Assembly: GCA_017517865.1 (NCBI GenBank)
Contig: JAFWYB010000025.1
Location: 1 to 64,000, forward strand
Direction of reading: 5' to 3'
Origin: Clostridia bacterium
Lineage (GTDB): Bacteria; Bacillota; Clostridia; Oscillospirales; Acutalibacteraceae
DNA length: 64,000 bases
Of this stretch, positions 25,883 through 35,694 are shown piece by piece (the first letter of the stretch is position 1; every line of letters begins with the position of its first letter). The notes beneath the pieces were generated by a model. The model made no database searches. It was not told the origin of the DNA and saw only the letters and a list, made by a program, of their open reading frames with translations. A program made the translations under genes and the position numbers.

Positions 25883-26592
25883 TTTGCCACCTCGATTGCC
25901 TCTTTGAGATTTATGCTTCCGATATAGTAAGCCTTGCCGATAATCGCACCGTGAATGCCGAGTGCGGTAAGCTTTTCTATATCCTCGATTGATGAAACGC
26001 CGCCGGAAGCGATTATATCAAGGCTGAATTTTTCCGAAAGCTCCTTATAAAGGGCGTGGTTTGTGCCTTGCATGGCACCGTCCTTGGAAATGTCGGTGCA
26101 TATAACCGTTTTAACTCCTATGTCCTGCATCCTTTTGCAGAAAACGAAAGCATCAAGCTCTGAGGTTTCAGTCCAGCCCTTTATGGCAACAAAACCGTCT
26201 TTTATGTCAATTCCTACGGCGATTTTTTCACCGTACTTTTCAACTGCTTCTTTTACAAAGCCTTCTTGAGTAACAGCGGCGGTACCCAGAATCACACGGT
26301 CAATGCCGGCGCTTATGTATTTTTCTATGGTTTCAAGGCTTCTGATTCCTCCGCCTATTTCACAGAAAAGACCAGTGGTCCTTTTTATTGCACATACTGT
26401 TTCAAGGTTAGGAGTATTACCCTCCTTTGCACCCTCAAGGTCAACGAGATGTATTCTTTCAGCACCGCTTTTAAGAAAATCCTCTGCAACCTCTACGGGG
26501 TTTTCGCTGTATACGGTCATTTGGCTGTAATCGCCCTTATAAAGGCGTACCGCCTTGCCTCCGAATAAATCAATAGCAGGATAAATCAGCAT
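25879..26592 (-). CDS. hisA: ProFAR isomerase
   Basis: A 237-residue TIM barrel. Catalytic Asp in IYPAIDLFGGKAVRL and CTDISKDGAMQGTN, with EIGGGIRS and ASGGVSS phosphate loops. Isomerises ProFAR to PRFAR. Overlaps hisH by 7 bases. Confidence 0.97.
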   Translation of the reverse strand: MLIYPAIDLFGGKAVRLYKGDYSQMTVYSENPVEVAEDFLKSGAERIHLVDLEGAKEGNTPNLETVCAIKRTTGLFCEIGGGIRSLETIEKYISAGIDRVILGTAAVTQEGFVKEAVEKYGEKIAVGIDIKDGFVAIKGWTETSELDAFVFCKRMQDIGVKTVICTDISKDGAMQGTNHALYKELSEKFSLDIIASGGVSSIEDIEKLTALGIHGAIIGKAYYIGSINLKEAIEVAK

Positions 26593-27215
26593 AAATCTTC
26601 CTCCTTCATGTCAACGAATGCCTTGAGGATGGCAAGTCCTGTTTTGCCGCTCTTTTCGGGGTGAAACTGGCAGCCGTAAACATTTTTATCCGCAACTGCG
26701 GCAGTAAGCTCTGCACCGTATTCGGAAACAGCTATAACAGACTCATCGCAGTCGCAAGCGTAGTAGGAATGTACGAAATAAACGCAATCGCCCTCGTTTA
26801 TGTATCTGAAAAGGGGATTGTTGCCGTTTCTGAAAAGAAGGGGATTCCAGCCGATATGAGGAATTTTGAGGTCGGCGGGAATAACGTCACTTATGGATTT
26901 AACCGAGCCCTTTATGAGCCCGAGACCCTCGTGTTCGCCGTATTCATAGCTTTTATCAAAAAGAAGCTGCATTCCGAGGCAGATTCCCATAAGGGGCTTA
27001 CCTTCGGCGGCAAGCTCCTTGATAACAGTATCCAGACCCGAGTCGCGCAGTTTTTTTGCCGCATCCTCAAAGGCACCCACACCGGGTAGAATGATTTTAT
27101 CGGCTTTTCTTAAAACCTCACTGTCATCGGTAACCGTTACCTCGGCACCGATGGCGGCAAAGGAGCTTTTGAGTGAGAAAAGATTTCCCACACCGTAATC
27201 AACTATGGCAATCAT
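26586..27215 (-). CDS. hisH: Imidazole glycerol phosphate synthase, glutaminase subunit
   Basis: A 209-residue class I glutamine amidotransferase. Nucleophile in GICLGMQLLF and His-Glu in CQFHPEKSG; N-terminal DYGVGNLFS. Supplies ammonia to HisF. Its ATG overlaps the last base of the hisB stop. Confidence 0.97.
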   Translation of the reverse strand: MIAIVDYGVGNLFSLKSSFAAIGAEVTVTDDSEVLRKADKIILPGVGAFEDAAKKLRDSGLDTVIKELAAEGKPLMGICLGMQLLFDKSYEYGEHEGLGLIKGSVKSISDVIPADLKIPHIGWNPLLFRNGNNPLFRYINEGDCVYFVHSYYACDCDESVIAVSEYGAELTAAVADKNVYGCQFHPEKSGKTGLAILKAFVDMKEEDLC

Positions 27216-27802
27216 TATAAAACACCTTTCGTAGATAAAACATCCTGTGAAAATTCACTGTCTATTTTACATGCCTTTCTGAAGCTGTGTCCGACGGACT
27301 TGAAGACACCCTCGATTATATGATGTGAGTTTGTGCCTGCAAGCTGTCTTATATGAAGGGTGCATTCGGCGTTTCTTATAAAACCGAGCCAGAATTCCTC
27401 AACAAGCTCTGTATCAAAGGTGCCTACCTTTTCGGTAGGGATATCCATGCTGTAACCGAGGTAGCCTCTGCCTGAGAAGTCAACAGCCGAAAGAATGAGA
27501 GCCTCGTCCATCGGAAGAATCATACTGCCGTAGCGGACGATTCCCTTTTTATCTGCGAGAGCCTCCTTAAAGGCGATACCGAGGGAAATACCGATATCTT
27601 CTACGGTGTGGTGGTCGTCGACGTGAGTGTCGCCGATACACTTTACCGTAAGGTCAAATCTTCCGTGCTTTGCAAAAAGGGTAAGCATATGGTCAAGAAA
27701 GCCGCAGCCTGAATCAATATTGCTCTTACCGCTTCCGTCTATGTTGAGAGTGAGAGAAATATCGGTTTCTCCCGTTTTTCTTTTTATTTCTGCCGTTCTC
27801 AT
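27215..27802 (-). CDS. hisB: Imidazoleglycerol-phosphate dehydratase
   Basis: 195 residues, the monofunctional form without a phosphatase domain. The manganese-binding motifs are DHML, HVDDHHTVED and SHHIIEGVFK. Histidinol-phosphate phosphatase must be encoded elsewhere, as none is seen in the operon. Overlaps hisC by 4 bases. Confidence 0.96.
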   Translation of the reverse strand: MRTAEIKRKTGETDISLTLNIDGSGKSNIDSGCGFLDHMLTLFAKHGRFDLTVKCIGDTHVDDHHTVEDIGISLGIAFKEALADKKGIVRYGSMILPMDEALILSAVDFSGRGYLGYSMDIPTEKVGTFDTELVEEFWLGFIRNAECTLHIRQLAGTNSHHIIEGVFKSVGHSFRKACKIDSEFSQDVLSTKGVL

Positions 27803-28863
27803 AAAATTTCCTCCAGAACTTCCTTTAAGGTGTCGATGAATACCTGCATCTGCTCCTTACTGCCTACTGTTATGCGGTTGTAATCGCAAAGCCTTGCAGA
27901 GTCAAAGTGGCGCACAAGAACGCCCTTTTCCTTAAGCTTCAGGTATATTTTCTTGCCGTCAGCTTCGCTGTGCTTTGCGAATATGAAATTCGCCTTTGAC
28001 TCAGTGAAGGTAAAGCCCATTTCGGCGAGCTTTTCGGTGGTCCACTGTCTGTTTTCTGCAATTTTAAGGCAGTTTTCTTTCATATACTCATCATCGAGAA
28101 GTGTGCCTACGCCTGCCGCCATTGTCATACTGTTGACGTTATAGGGGTTGGTGGAATATTTGACCGTATTCATATCGGCTATAAGCTCCTTCGAGGCGAT
28201 GCCGAAGCCGAGTCTTCCGCCTGCAAGAGAGCGGGATTTTGAAAATGTCTGAGTGACAATGAGGTTAGAATACTTATGTATAAGAGGTACAACACTTTCC
28301 GCACCGAAATCAACATAAGCCTCGTCGATGATAACAACACCGTCGGGGTTTGAGGCCACAATTCTTTCAATATCGGTAACGCTCAGAGCAATACCTGTGG
28401 GAGCATTGGGATTAGCAAGGAAAATAGTCTTGTTTATACCGATGTAATCCTCAACATTAACGGTAAAATCCTCATTAAGAGGGATTTTTTCATAAGGTAC
28501 GCCGTTGAGATCGGCAAAAACCGAATAGAAGCCGTAGGTTATGTCAGGAAAAACTGCGGGGTGCTCATTGTCGCAGAATGCCATAAAGGCAAAGTTGAGA
28601 ATTTCATCTGAGCCGTTAGTGAAAAGAATTTCATCTTTTTCTATACCGAAATAATCTGCGGCGGTTTTAACCAGTTCGCGGCATTCGGGGTCTGAATAAA
28701 GCTGTAATTTCTTTGCTTTTTCGGTGGCATATTCAACTGCCTTAGCCGAAGGCGGAAAAGGCGACTCGTTGGTGTTGAGCTTTACATACTGTGTGTCCTT
28801 GGGCTGTTCACCGGGAGTATATGGTATAAGATTTTTATATTTTGAACTGAAAAAACGACTCAT
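27799..28863 (-). CDS. hisC: Histidinol-phosphate aminotransferase
   Basis: 354 residues, aspartate-aminotransferase fold type I. PLP-binding Lys in the TFSKSRSLAGGRLGF segment, substrate loop LNTNESPFPP, and ANPNAPTG. The ATG at 28863 overlaps the hisD stop (TGATG); an in-frame TTG one codon earlier is less likely. Confidence 0.95.
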   Translation of the reverse strand: MSRFFSSKYKNLIPYTPGEQPKDTQYVKLNTNESPFPPSAKAVEYATEKAKKLQLYSDPECRELVKTAADYFGIEKDEILFTNGSDEILNFAFMAFCDNEHPAVFPDITYGFYSVFADLNGVPYEKIPLNEDFTVNVEDYIGINKTIFLANPNAPTGIALSVTDIERIVASNPDGVVIIDEAYVDFGAESVVPLIHKYSNLIVTQTFSKSRSLAGGRLGFGIASKELIADMNTVKYSTNPYNVNSMTMAAGVGTLLDDEYMKENCLKIAENRQWTTEKLAEMGFTFTESKANFIFAKHSEADGKKIYLKLKEKGVLVRHFDSARLCDYNRITVGSKEQMQVFIDTLKEVLEEIL

Positions 28864-30140
28864 CAATCTTCCTCCGTACGGATAACTGCACTTCTTGCGT
28901 GGGCGGTAAGACCTTCCTTTTCTGCAAAGAAGGCGACGTCCCCGGCAACTCTTGAAAGTGCATCGCGTGTGTAATAGGTATACTGTGTCTTTTTTACGAA
29001 ATCGTCAACTGAAAGGGGACTGGAAAATTTTGCCGTACCACTTGTGGGTAAGGTGTGGTTGGGGCCTGCAAAGTAGTCGCCGAGAGCCTCGGGGCAGTTT
29101 CTGCCCATAAAGACTGAGCCTGCGTGACGGATGCTGTCAAGGTAGTCAAAGGGGTTATCCACACAAAGCTCAAGGTGCTCGGGTGCAATTTCATTTGCAA
29201 TTTCAATGGCCTGCATAAGGTCATCGGCTACGATGATTTTGCCGTTGTTGTCTATTGAAGCTCTTGCAATTTCTGAACGTAAAAGCTCGGGAATCTGCCT
29301 TTCAAGCTCTTCACTTACCCTCTCGGCAAGAAGGGGACAGTCTGTTACAAGTACAGCGCTTGCCATTTTATCGTGCTCAGCCTGAGAAAGCAGGTCAGCA
29401 GCAATATGTCGAGGATTCGATTTGCCGTCTGCAACTATTAAGATTTCACTGGGACCTGCTATCATATCGATAGAAACCTGACCGAAAACCTGTTTTTTTG
29501 CCTCTGCAACAAATGCGTTGCCGGGGCCGACGATTTTATCAACCTTAGGTACGCTTTGAGTACCGTAGGCGAGGGCGGCAACAGCCTGAGCTCCGCCGAG
29601 CTTGAATATCTTATCAATGCCTGCGATTTTTGCAGCGGCAAGAATGACCGGATTAACCTTACCGTCCTTGCCCGGGGGAGTAACCATAACCACCTCACGG
29701 CATCCTGCAATTTTTGCGGGTATTGAATCCATAAGCACCGTTGAGGGGTAAGCGGCAGTGCCTCCCGGCACGTAAAGACCTGCTCTGTCAACGGGAATAA
29801 CCTTCTGACCGATAACTATACCGTCCTCGTCGTTGATTATAAAGCTGTTACGCACCTGCTTTTCGTGAAATTTACGTATATTTGACGCGGCCTTTCTGAG
29901 AATCTCAATGAATTCCGGCTCTACGCTTGAGAAGGCCTCTTCAATTTCCTCTTCACTTACGAGAAGGGAGGTGAGCTTTGCCTTGTCAAATTTTTCGCAG
30001 TATTCATAAAGCGCGGCGTCGCCTTTTTTTCTTACGTTGTAAATTATATCGGTTACAATATCCTCCACGTTGAGTGTTGGCTCAACTCTTGCGAAAACAT
30101 CCTCGGGAGAAACCTCCGAAAATTTCATTATCCTTATCAT
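28863..30140 (-). CDS. hisD: Histidinol dehydrogenase
   Basis: A 425-residue zinc enzyme catalysing the last two oxidations to histidine. Signatures include YVPGGTAAYPSTVLM, a long GPGNAFVAEAKKQVFG region, SQAEHD with the zinc-binding Gln/His, and GPNHTLPTSGTAKF near the C-terminus. Its start overlaps the hisG stop (ATGA). Confidence 0.97.
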   Translation of the reverse strand: MIRIMKFSEVSPEDVFARVEPTLNVEDIVTDIIYNVRKKGDAALYEYCEKFDKAKLTSLLVSEEEIEEAFSSVEPEFIEILRKAASNIRKFHEKQVRNSFIINDEDGIVIGQKVIPVDRAGLYVPGGTAAYPSTVLMDSIPAKIAGCREVVMVTPPGKDGKVNPVILAAAKIAGIDKIFKLGGAQAVAALAYGTQSVPKVDKIVGPGNAFVAEAKKQVFGQVSIDMIAGPSEILIVADGKSNPRHIAADLLSQAEHDKMASAVLVTDCPLLAERVSEELERQIPELLRSEIARASIDNNGKIIVADDLMQAIEIANEIAPEHLELCVDNPFDYLDSIRHAGSVFMGRNCPEALGDYFAGPNHTLPTSGTAKFSSPLSVDDFVKKTQYTYYTRDALSRVAGDVAFFAEKEGLTAHARSAVIRTEED

Positions 30141-30775
30141 TTGTCTGCCTCCGTCTGAGCGGCAATTTCGCTCACGATTTTTTCAATGCTTTCAGCTTTG
30201 AATCTGAAGCTCGTTTTATTGGCTATAAGTCTTGCACTTATGGGGACTATTGTTTCAAAAACTTCAAGGTTGTTTTCTTTGAGGGTTGTACCTGTTTCCA
30301 CGATATCCACAATGACGTCCGAAAGGTCGAGTATGGGTGCAATCTCTATTGAGCCGTTAAGATGAATTATATCAATATCTCTGCCTTTAGAAAGATAATA
30401 CTGACTTGCTATGTTGGTAAACTTTGTGGCAACTCTGAGAGTGCGCTGGTTGTCGTCACGGAAATCCTTCTTTGCGGCAACAGCCATACGGCATTTGCCT
30501 ATATCGAGGTCGAGAAGCTCGTAAACATCGGGCTCATATTCAAGCAATATATCCTTACCTGCAACGCCTACGTCCGCGGCACCTCTTTCAACGTATATCG
30601 CAACGTCAGATGGCTTGACCCAGAAATAGCGTACGCCTATTTCTTCGTTTTCGAAAATAAGCTTACGGTTGTTTTCTTTTATTGAGGGACACTCGAAGCC
30701 TGCTTTTTCAAACATGGCATATACCTTTTCACCGAGACGTCCCTTGGGCAGGGCAACGTTAAGCATTTTTTTCAT
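30137..30775 (-). CDS. hisG: ATP phosphoribosyltransferase, short form
   Basis: 212 residues. The short HisG lacks the C-terminal ACT-like regulatory domain and needs HisZ, encoded just upstream with a 17-base overlap. Motifs: LPKGRLGE at the N-terminus and a PRPP-binding region near VDIVETGTTLKENNL. First committed step of the pathway. GAGGTGA precedes the ATG. Confidence 0.96.
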   Translation of the reverse strand: MKKMLNVALPKGRLGEKVYAMFEKAGFECPSIKENNRKLIFENEEIGVRYFWVKPSDVAIYVERGAADVGVAGKDILLEYEPDVYELLDLDIGKCRMAVAAKKDFRDDNQRTLRVATKFTNIASQYYLSKGRDIDIIHLNGSIEIAPILDLSDVIVDIVETGTTLKENNLEVFETIVPISARLIANKTSFRFKAESIEKIVSEIAAQTEADK

Positions 30776-31883
30776 CTGAGTTCACCTCGCAGTTACTGAG
30801 TCTTACGGCTGCTCTGTATTTTATATCCTCAGGGATTTTTTTACAAGCGAGCACCGAGCTTCCGTTTACGGATAAGGCCTTTAGTGTGGCGCTTACGGCT
30901 GAGGGAGCATCGCTGTCACCGTAAATAAGAATAGTGTCAACATCATATTCTTTTGCAGACGTGCCGAGCCTTTCAAGGGTGTCAAGATATACGGCAAAGC
31001 CTATTGCTCCGGATTTGCGCTTCATTCTGTTCATGAGCCTGTCATACTGACCGCCTGAAACAACACTGGAGGGTATACCCTCTATATAGCCCTTGAAAAC
31101 TATGCCGTTATAGTATTTCATATCGTCCACTACCGAAAAATCAATGCGGAGCATATCCTTTATATCCTCGTCAACGCCGTCTATTATTTCTCTTAACTGC
31201 TTTATGGGCGAAAGGTCCGTTCTGCCGTTAAGAGAAGCCTCAAGGCGGGGGAGTACCTCATCGGGTCTGCCGCAGGTCGTGATAAGGAGCCTTATCAACT
31301 CTGTCTTTTCTTCGTCAACTCCGAGAGAAGAGCATACCCGCTTAAGCTCGTGAGCGTTTTTTTCGCTTATACACTTTATAATCTCTTTTTTGCCGTATTC
31401 GTCAACGCCTAAGCTGTCGGTGATATCACCGATGAGCTTAAGGTGAGAAATATCAAGCACGGAGCTTTCAGAAACGGTTCTGAGGCTCTTGGCCGCAAGG
31501 GAAACGACCTCGCAGATATTGTAATTGTCTATGTCACCGAAGCATTCAAGACCGGTCTGCATAATTTCCTTGAAGGCGTGACTTCCTTTTGAAATTCTGT
31601 AAACATTTTCGTTATAGTAAACCTTCTGCACACAGTCGGGAAGGTCCTTGAGATTTTTTATAATGGAAAGGGTTACGTCGGGCTTGAGAGCCATAAGCTT
31701 GCCGTTTGTGTCGGTAAAGGTTATAACGCTGTCTGAAATAAGAAAATCCTTATTTCGGGCGTAGAGGTCATATTCCTCAAATTTGCTCATTTTATACTGG
31801 CTGTAGCCTCTTTCTCTGTAAAGTGAACGAAGAGCAAAGATTACCTTTTCGTTAAAGCTTAAAGACGATTCGTTCAGATTCAT
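30759..31883 (-). CDS. hisZ: ATP phosphoribosyltransferase regulatory subunit
   Basis: A 374-residue HisRS paralogue with class II synthetase-like motifs (YNENVYRISKGSHAFKEIMQ, GGQYDRLM) but without the anticodon-binding domain. It forms the octameric HisG/HisZ complex and confers histidine feedback. AGGAGG precedes the ATG. It follows the TrpR-like gene by 3 bases. Confidence 0.95.
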   Translation of the reverse strand: MNLNESSLSFNEKVIFALRSLYRERGYSQYKMSKFEEYDLYARNKDFLISDSVITFTDTNGKLMALKPDVTLSIIKNLKDLPDCVQKVYYNENVYRISKGSHAFKEIMQTGLECFGDIDNYNICEVVSLAAKSLRTVSESSVLDISHLKLIGDITDSLGVDEYGKKEIIKCISEKNAHELKRVCSSLGVDEEKTELIRLLITTCGRPDEVLPRLEASLNGRTDLSPIKQLREIIDGVDEDIKDMLRIDFSVVDDMKYYNGIVFKGYIEGIPSSVVSGGQYDRLMNRMKRKSGAIGFAVYLDTLERLGTSAKEYDVDTILIYGDSDAPSAVSATLKALSVNGSSVLACKKIPEDIKYRAAVRLSNCEVNSDEKNA

Positions 31884-31886
31884 CGC

Positions 31887-32177
31887 TTAATCCTCCTTGA
31901 TGCCGAGTCTTTCAATAGCGGTTTTATAGCCTCCGCTGCCGTATTTAAGACATCTTCCCACGCGTACAACGGTGGCGGTGCTGACATCGGCCTTTTCCGC
32001 TATGGTCTGATAGTTGTGACCCTGAGAAATCAGAATGGCAGTATCAAGACGCTGAGCCATATTCTGTATTTCTTTTATAGTACATATATCTTCAAAATAC
32101 TTATAGCATTCTTCGACAGACTTCAAGTTTAATATACTTTCGAAGAATCTGTCAATAGATGGGGAAGAAAAATTCAT
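31887..32177 (-). CDS. YerC/YecD-type TrpR-like regulator
   Basis: 96 residues from the ATG at 32177 (GGAGG upstream). It has a TrpR-like helical core with a helix-turn-helix (YQTIAEKADVSTATVVRVGRCLKYGSGGY). It is the first gene of the histidine operon, so it is a strong candidate for an autogenous his repressor. The his promoter contains a matching short palindrome between -35 and -10. Its corepressor, if any, is unknown; histidine would be the obvious test. Confidence 0.88.
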   Translation of the reverse strand: MNFSSPSIDRFFESILNLKSVEECYKYFEDICTIKEIQNMAQRLDTAILISQGHNYQTIAEKADVSTATVVRVGRCLKYGSGGYKTAIERLGIKED

Positions 32178-32210
32178 AATAAATATACCTCCGAAGCAAA
32201 TTGTTTTACT

Positions 32211-32239
32211 ATGATAACACTTTAGCACGATAAAGTCAA
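32211..32239 (-). promoter_or_regulatory. Histidine operon promoter with embedded palindrome
   Basis: On the minus strand TTGACT (32234-32239), a 17-base spacer and TATCAT (32211-32216). The spacer holds the inverted repeat ACTTTA-N6-TAAAGT (32219-32236). The leader to the first ATG is only about 25-30 bases, leaving no room for a T-box or peptide attenuator, so control must act at initiation. Confidence 0.75.
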
Positions 32240-32351
32240 GCGATTTTTCTTAAAAAATCAGCATTTTTTATTTTCAGACCCGAATTTTTAATGTTTTGAA
32301 CCGTTAATATAATATAAAGTGATATAATTGTGACAAATTTTCGCAAAACTG

Positions 32352-32380
32352 TTGATTTATACAAACTGCTTTGTTATAAT
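32352..32380 (+). promoter_or_regulatory. Promoter of the small ORF
   Basis: TTGATT (32352-32357), a 17-base spacer and TATAAT (32375-32380) lie 48 bases before the ATG of the 59-residue frame. Confidence 0.75.
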
Positions 32381-32428
32381 ATGCTTGCTTAAGTTAAAAA
32401 AATTAACATAAATCAAAGGGTGTATTAT

Positions 32429-32608
32429 ATGAGTAAGGCTGAAAATAAAAACGAAGTTGAGCTCGGCATTTTATCTGAGAAGGAAAAAGAAATGCTTGAT
32501 TTGTTTGATAATCTTGATACAAACGGCAGAATTGCCGCTATACACAGCTTTTACAGCCTTGTATGTTCGGATTTGCTTGAGAGTGAAGGTGAAAACGGCG
32601 ATTCTTAA
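32429..32608 (+). CDS. Small acidic protein of unknown function
   Basis: 59 residues from the ATG at 32429, with AAAGGG upstream and a good promoter. It is charged and helical (SEKEKEMLDLFDNLDTNGRIAAIHS), without signal peptide or cysteines except one. It stands alone between the divergent his operon and the alaS leader. The promoter and ribosome site support it as real. I do not recognise the family. Confidence 0.6.
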   Translation: MSKAENKNEVELGILSEKEKEMLDLFDNLDTNGRIAAIHSFYSLVCSDLLESEGENGDS

Positions 32609-32725
32609 CGAAGTTACTTTTACAGATAATTTATTTCACAAAAATATGCCGTCAGCTTATGTGAAAATATAAAACAAATTTAGTCTGCAGGTTACCTTTA
32701 AGTCTGCTGTGTGTTTAATTTTCTC

Positions 32726-32754
32726 TTGACATTCGTCAACGTATCTTGTAGAAT
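32726..32754 (+). promoter_or_regulatory. alaS promoter
   Basis: TTGACA (32726-32731), a 17-base spacer and TAGAAT (32749-32754), placing the RNA start near 32761 at the beginning of the T-box leader. Confidence 0.85.
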
Positions 32755-32760
32755 AATCTT

Positions 32761-32998
32761 CGTTGTGAATATTATAAATACTATGACAAGGGAAACATTT
32801 CCTGAGCTTTTATTCAGAGAGGAGCGGCGTTTGCTGAGAGTCGCCCTGAAAGCGGAAACTGTCGCTACCCTTACAGTTGAACCCGAAAGAGTATCCGTAT
32901 TATCTGCGTTAAAGATTTGAGAGTGGTGCTTTACGGCACAATTCGGGTGGTACCGCGAGCTTAGCCTCGTCCTGAAAAAATCAGGACGGGGATTTTTT
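32761..32998 (+). ncRNA. T-box leader of alaS
   Basis: A leader of about 240 bases with the diagnostic T-box sequence GGGTGGTACCGCG (32945-32957), an AGAGAGGA motif in stem I and a terminator (stem 32965-32975 with 32981-32991, T run 32993-32998). Uncharged tRNA-Ala should pair with the T-box bulge and favour the antiterminator. A GCT followed by A at 32864-32867 is a possible Ala specifier, but I could not fold stem I with certainty. Confidence 0.93.
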
Positions 32999-33047
32999 AT
33001 TCTGCATTCAATATCAAAACTCCAACTATGAAAGGAACGTGTAAATT

Positions 33048-35681
33048 ATGAAGTGGATGGGTCTTAACGAAATCAGAGAAAAATATCTCGCATTTTTTGA
33101 ATCAAAGGAGCATCTAAGACTTCCCAGCTTCTCACTTGTGCCCCAGGGAGATAAGAGTATTCTTCTTATCAATGCGGGTATGACTCCGATGAAAAAATAT
33201 TTTACGGGTGAAATTACCCCTCCCAGCAAGAGAGTGACAACCTGTCAGAAATGTATCCGTACTCCGGATATTGAAAACGTAGGTAAAACCGCAAGACACG
33301 GAACCTACTTTGAAATGCTCGGCAACTTCTCCTTCGGTGACTATTTCAAGAGAGAGGCAACAGCCTGGGCTTGGGAGTTCTTCACAAAGGTTATGGAAAT
33401 TCCCGAGAAGCTTCTTTACGTCAGCGTATATCTTGATGACGATGAGGCCTATGATATCTGGACCAAGGAGGTAGGCGTTGATCCCTCCCATATGGTACGC
33501 TTCGGCAAGGAGGATAATTTCTGGGAGCACGGTGCAGGCCCCTGCGGCCCCTGCTCGGAAATTTACTTCGACAGAGGTCCCTCAAAGGGCTGCGGCAGTC
33601 CCGACTGTAAGGTGGGCTGTGACTGTGACCGCTTTATCGAGGTGTGGAACCTTGTTTTCACACAGTTTGAAAACGACGGTAACAATAACTACACACGCCT
33701 TGCTCATCCCAATATTGACACGGGTATGGGCCTTGAAAGGCTTGCCTGCGTAATGCAGGATGTTGACAATCTCTTTGAGGTCGATACAGTTCAGAATATT
33801 ATGAAGCACATCATCGCTGTTGCAGGCATCAACTATCACGATGATGCCGAGAAGGATATATCACTGCGCGTTATTACAGACCACATCAGAAGCACAACCT
33901 TTATGGTTGGTGACGGCGTACTTCCTTCAAACAGCGGCAGAGGCTATGTTTTAAGACGACTTCTCCGCCGTGCCGCAAGACACGGAAGACTTATCGGCAT
34001 TGACAGACCCTTCCTGGCTGAGGTCTGTGAAACCGTAATAAAAGAAAATGCAAATGCATATCCCAACCTTGTTGAAAAGCAGGATTACATCAAGAAGGTT
34101 ATTTCAATGGAGGAGGACAGCTTCTATAAGACTATAGATTCGGGTCTCGGTCTTCTTAACGAAATGATGGCTAAGAGTGAGGGCGGCGTGCTTTCGGGTG
34201 AGGATGCCTTCAAGCTTCAGGATACCTACGGCTTCCCCATTGACCTTACAAAGGAAATTGCAGCAGAAAAGAATATGACTGTTGACGAGGTGCGCTTCAG
34301 AGAGCTTGTTGAAGAAGCACGTCAGCTGGCAAAGAGCGTAAAGCGTGACGGTGCAGATACCGACTGGAGAAACTCGGGTGTATCCTTTAAGGATATTGCA
34401 AAGACTGAGTTTACCGGCTACAGTGAAAACGGTACCGAGGCAACTGTTGTTGCACTTGTTGCCGACGGTGAAAGAAAGGACTTCATTGAGGGCGGTGACG
34501 CCGTTATAGTTCTTGACAGAACCTCCTTCTATGCCGAGAGCGGCGGACAGGTAGGTGACACAGGTGTTATCACGATAGGCGAAAGCACCTTTGAGGTAAC
34601 GGGCACAACCAAGGACGCAGACGGTGTCGTTCTTCACAGAGGCGTTCTTAGCGGTGACGGAATCAAAGTGGGCGACAAGGCAACTGCTTGCTACTGCGAG
34701 TGCAGAAGAAAGGCGACGAAGAGAAACCATACTGCGGCTCATCTTCTTCAGGCTGCACTCAGAGAAGTGCTCGGTACTCACGTTGAGCAGGCAGGTCAGC
34801 TTGTTGACGAAAACGAGGTTCGCTTTGACTTTACACATTTCACAGCGCTTACCGCTGAGGAGCTCAAGAAGGTTGAAGAACTTGTAAACGGTATAATTCT
34901 TGATGCGGTACCCGTTATGTCAAAGGAAATGCCCATCGACGAGGCTAAGGCTATGGGTGCTATGGCTCTCTTCGGTGAAAAATACGGCGATGTTGTGCGT
35001 GTTGTTAAGGCAGGCGATTTTTCAACAGAGCTCTGCGGCGGTACTCACGTTGAAAACACCGGTAACATCGGTCTTTTCAGAATCGTTTCCGAAACCTCCG
35101 TTGCTGCAGGCGTAAGAAGAATCAGCGGTGTTACGGGTAAAAATGTAATAAAATATATCGATTCAAAGCTTGAGCTTATCAGTGATACTGCGTCGGCTCT
35201 GAAGGTTGCAAATGCAAATGATATTGCAGCAAAGGCTCAGTCTGTTATGGCTGATATGAAGGCTAAAGAAAAGGAAATCGAAAAGCTGTCAGGAATTCTT
35301 GCCAACATCAAGACCGAATCAATGCTTTCAAATGCAAGCGAAATCGGCGGTGTAATGCTTGTGACTGCTTTTCTTGACGATACAACTCCCGACGAGCTTC
35401 GCAATATGTGTGACCTTGTAAAGAGTAAGGGAGACAATTACGTGGGTGTAATTGCAGGTGTGCAGAAGGCAAAGGGTACCGGTAATATCTGTACCTGCTG
35501 CGGTAAGGCAGCGGTTGCTCTGGGTGCACACGCCGGTAATCTTGCAAGAGAGATTGCAAAGAAAGCAGGCGGTAACGGCGGCGGTAAGCCCGACAGCGCA
35601 ATGGCAGGCGCAAAGGATATATCTGCTCTTCCCGGTGCCGTAGAGTCAGCGGCTCAAGTTCTCACACAGATGCTTAAATAA
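33048..35681 (+). CDS. alaS: Alanyl-tRNA synthetase
   Basis: 877 residues, normal full length. A class II catalytic core (RLPSFSLVPQGDKSILLINAGMTPMK) is followed by the tRNA-recognition region and the editing domain with the zinc ligands HTAAH and CGGTHVENTG. The C-terminal oligomerisation/DHHA1 domain ends GGNGGGKPDSAMAG. Charges tRNA-Ala. AAAGGAACG precedes the ATG. Regulated by the T-box; the terminator follows the stop. Confidence 0.98.
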   Translation: MKWMGLNEIREKYLAFFESKEHLRLPSFSLVPQGDKSILLINAGMTPMKKYFTGEITPPSKRVTTCQKCIRTPDIENVGKTARHGTYFEMLGNFSFGDYFKREATAWAWEFFTKVMEIPEKLLYVSVYLDDDEAYDIWTKEVGVDPSHMVRFGKEDNFWEHGAGPCGPCSEIYFDRGPSKGCGSPDCKVGCDCDRFIEVWNLVFTQFENDGNNNYTRLAHPNIDTGMGLERLACVMQDVDNLFEVDTVQNIMKHIIAVAGINYHDDAEKDISLRVITDHIRSTTFMVGDGVLPSNSGRGYVLRRLLRRAARHGRLIGIDRPFLAEVCETVIKENANAYPNLVEKQDYIKKVISMEEDSFYKTIDSGLGLLNEMMAKSEGGVLSGEDAFKLQDTYGFPIDLTKEIAAEKNMTVDEVRFRELVEEARQLAKSVKRDGADTDWRNSGVSFKDIAKTEFTGYSENGTEATVVALVADGERKDFIEGGDAVIVLDRTSFYAESGGQVGDTGVITIGESTFEVTGTTKDADGVVLHRGVLSGDGIKVGDKATACYCECRRKATKRNHTAAHLLQAALREVLGTHVEQAGQLVDENEVRFDFTHFTALTAEELKKVEELVNGIILDAVPVMSKEMPIDEAKAMGAMALFGEKYGDVVRVVKAGDFSTELCGGTHVENTGNIGLFRIVSETSVAAGVRRISGVTGKNVIKYIDSKLELISDTASALKVANANDIAAKAQSVMADMKAKEKEIEKLSGILANIKTESMLSNASEIGGVMLVTAFLDDTTPDELRNMCDLVKSKGDNYVGVIAGVQKAKGTGNICTCCGKAAVALGAHAGNLAREIAKKAGGNGGGKPDSAMAGAKDISALPGAVESAAQVLTQMLK

Positions 35682-35694
35682 TAATTCAGATACG

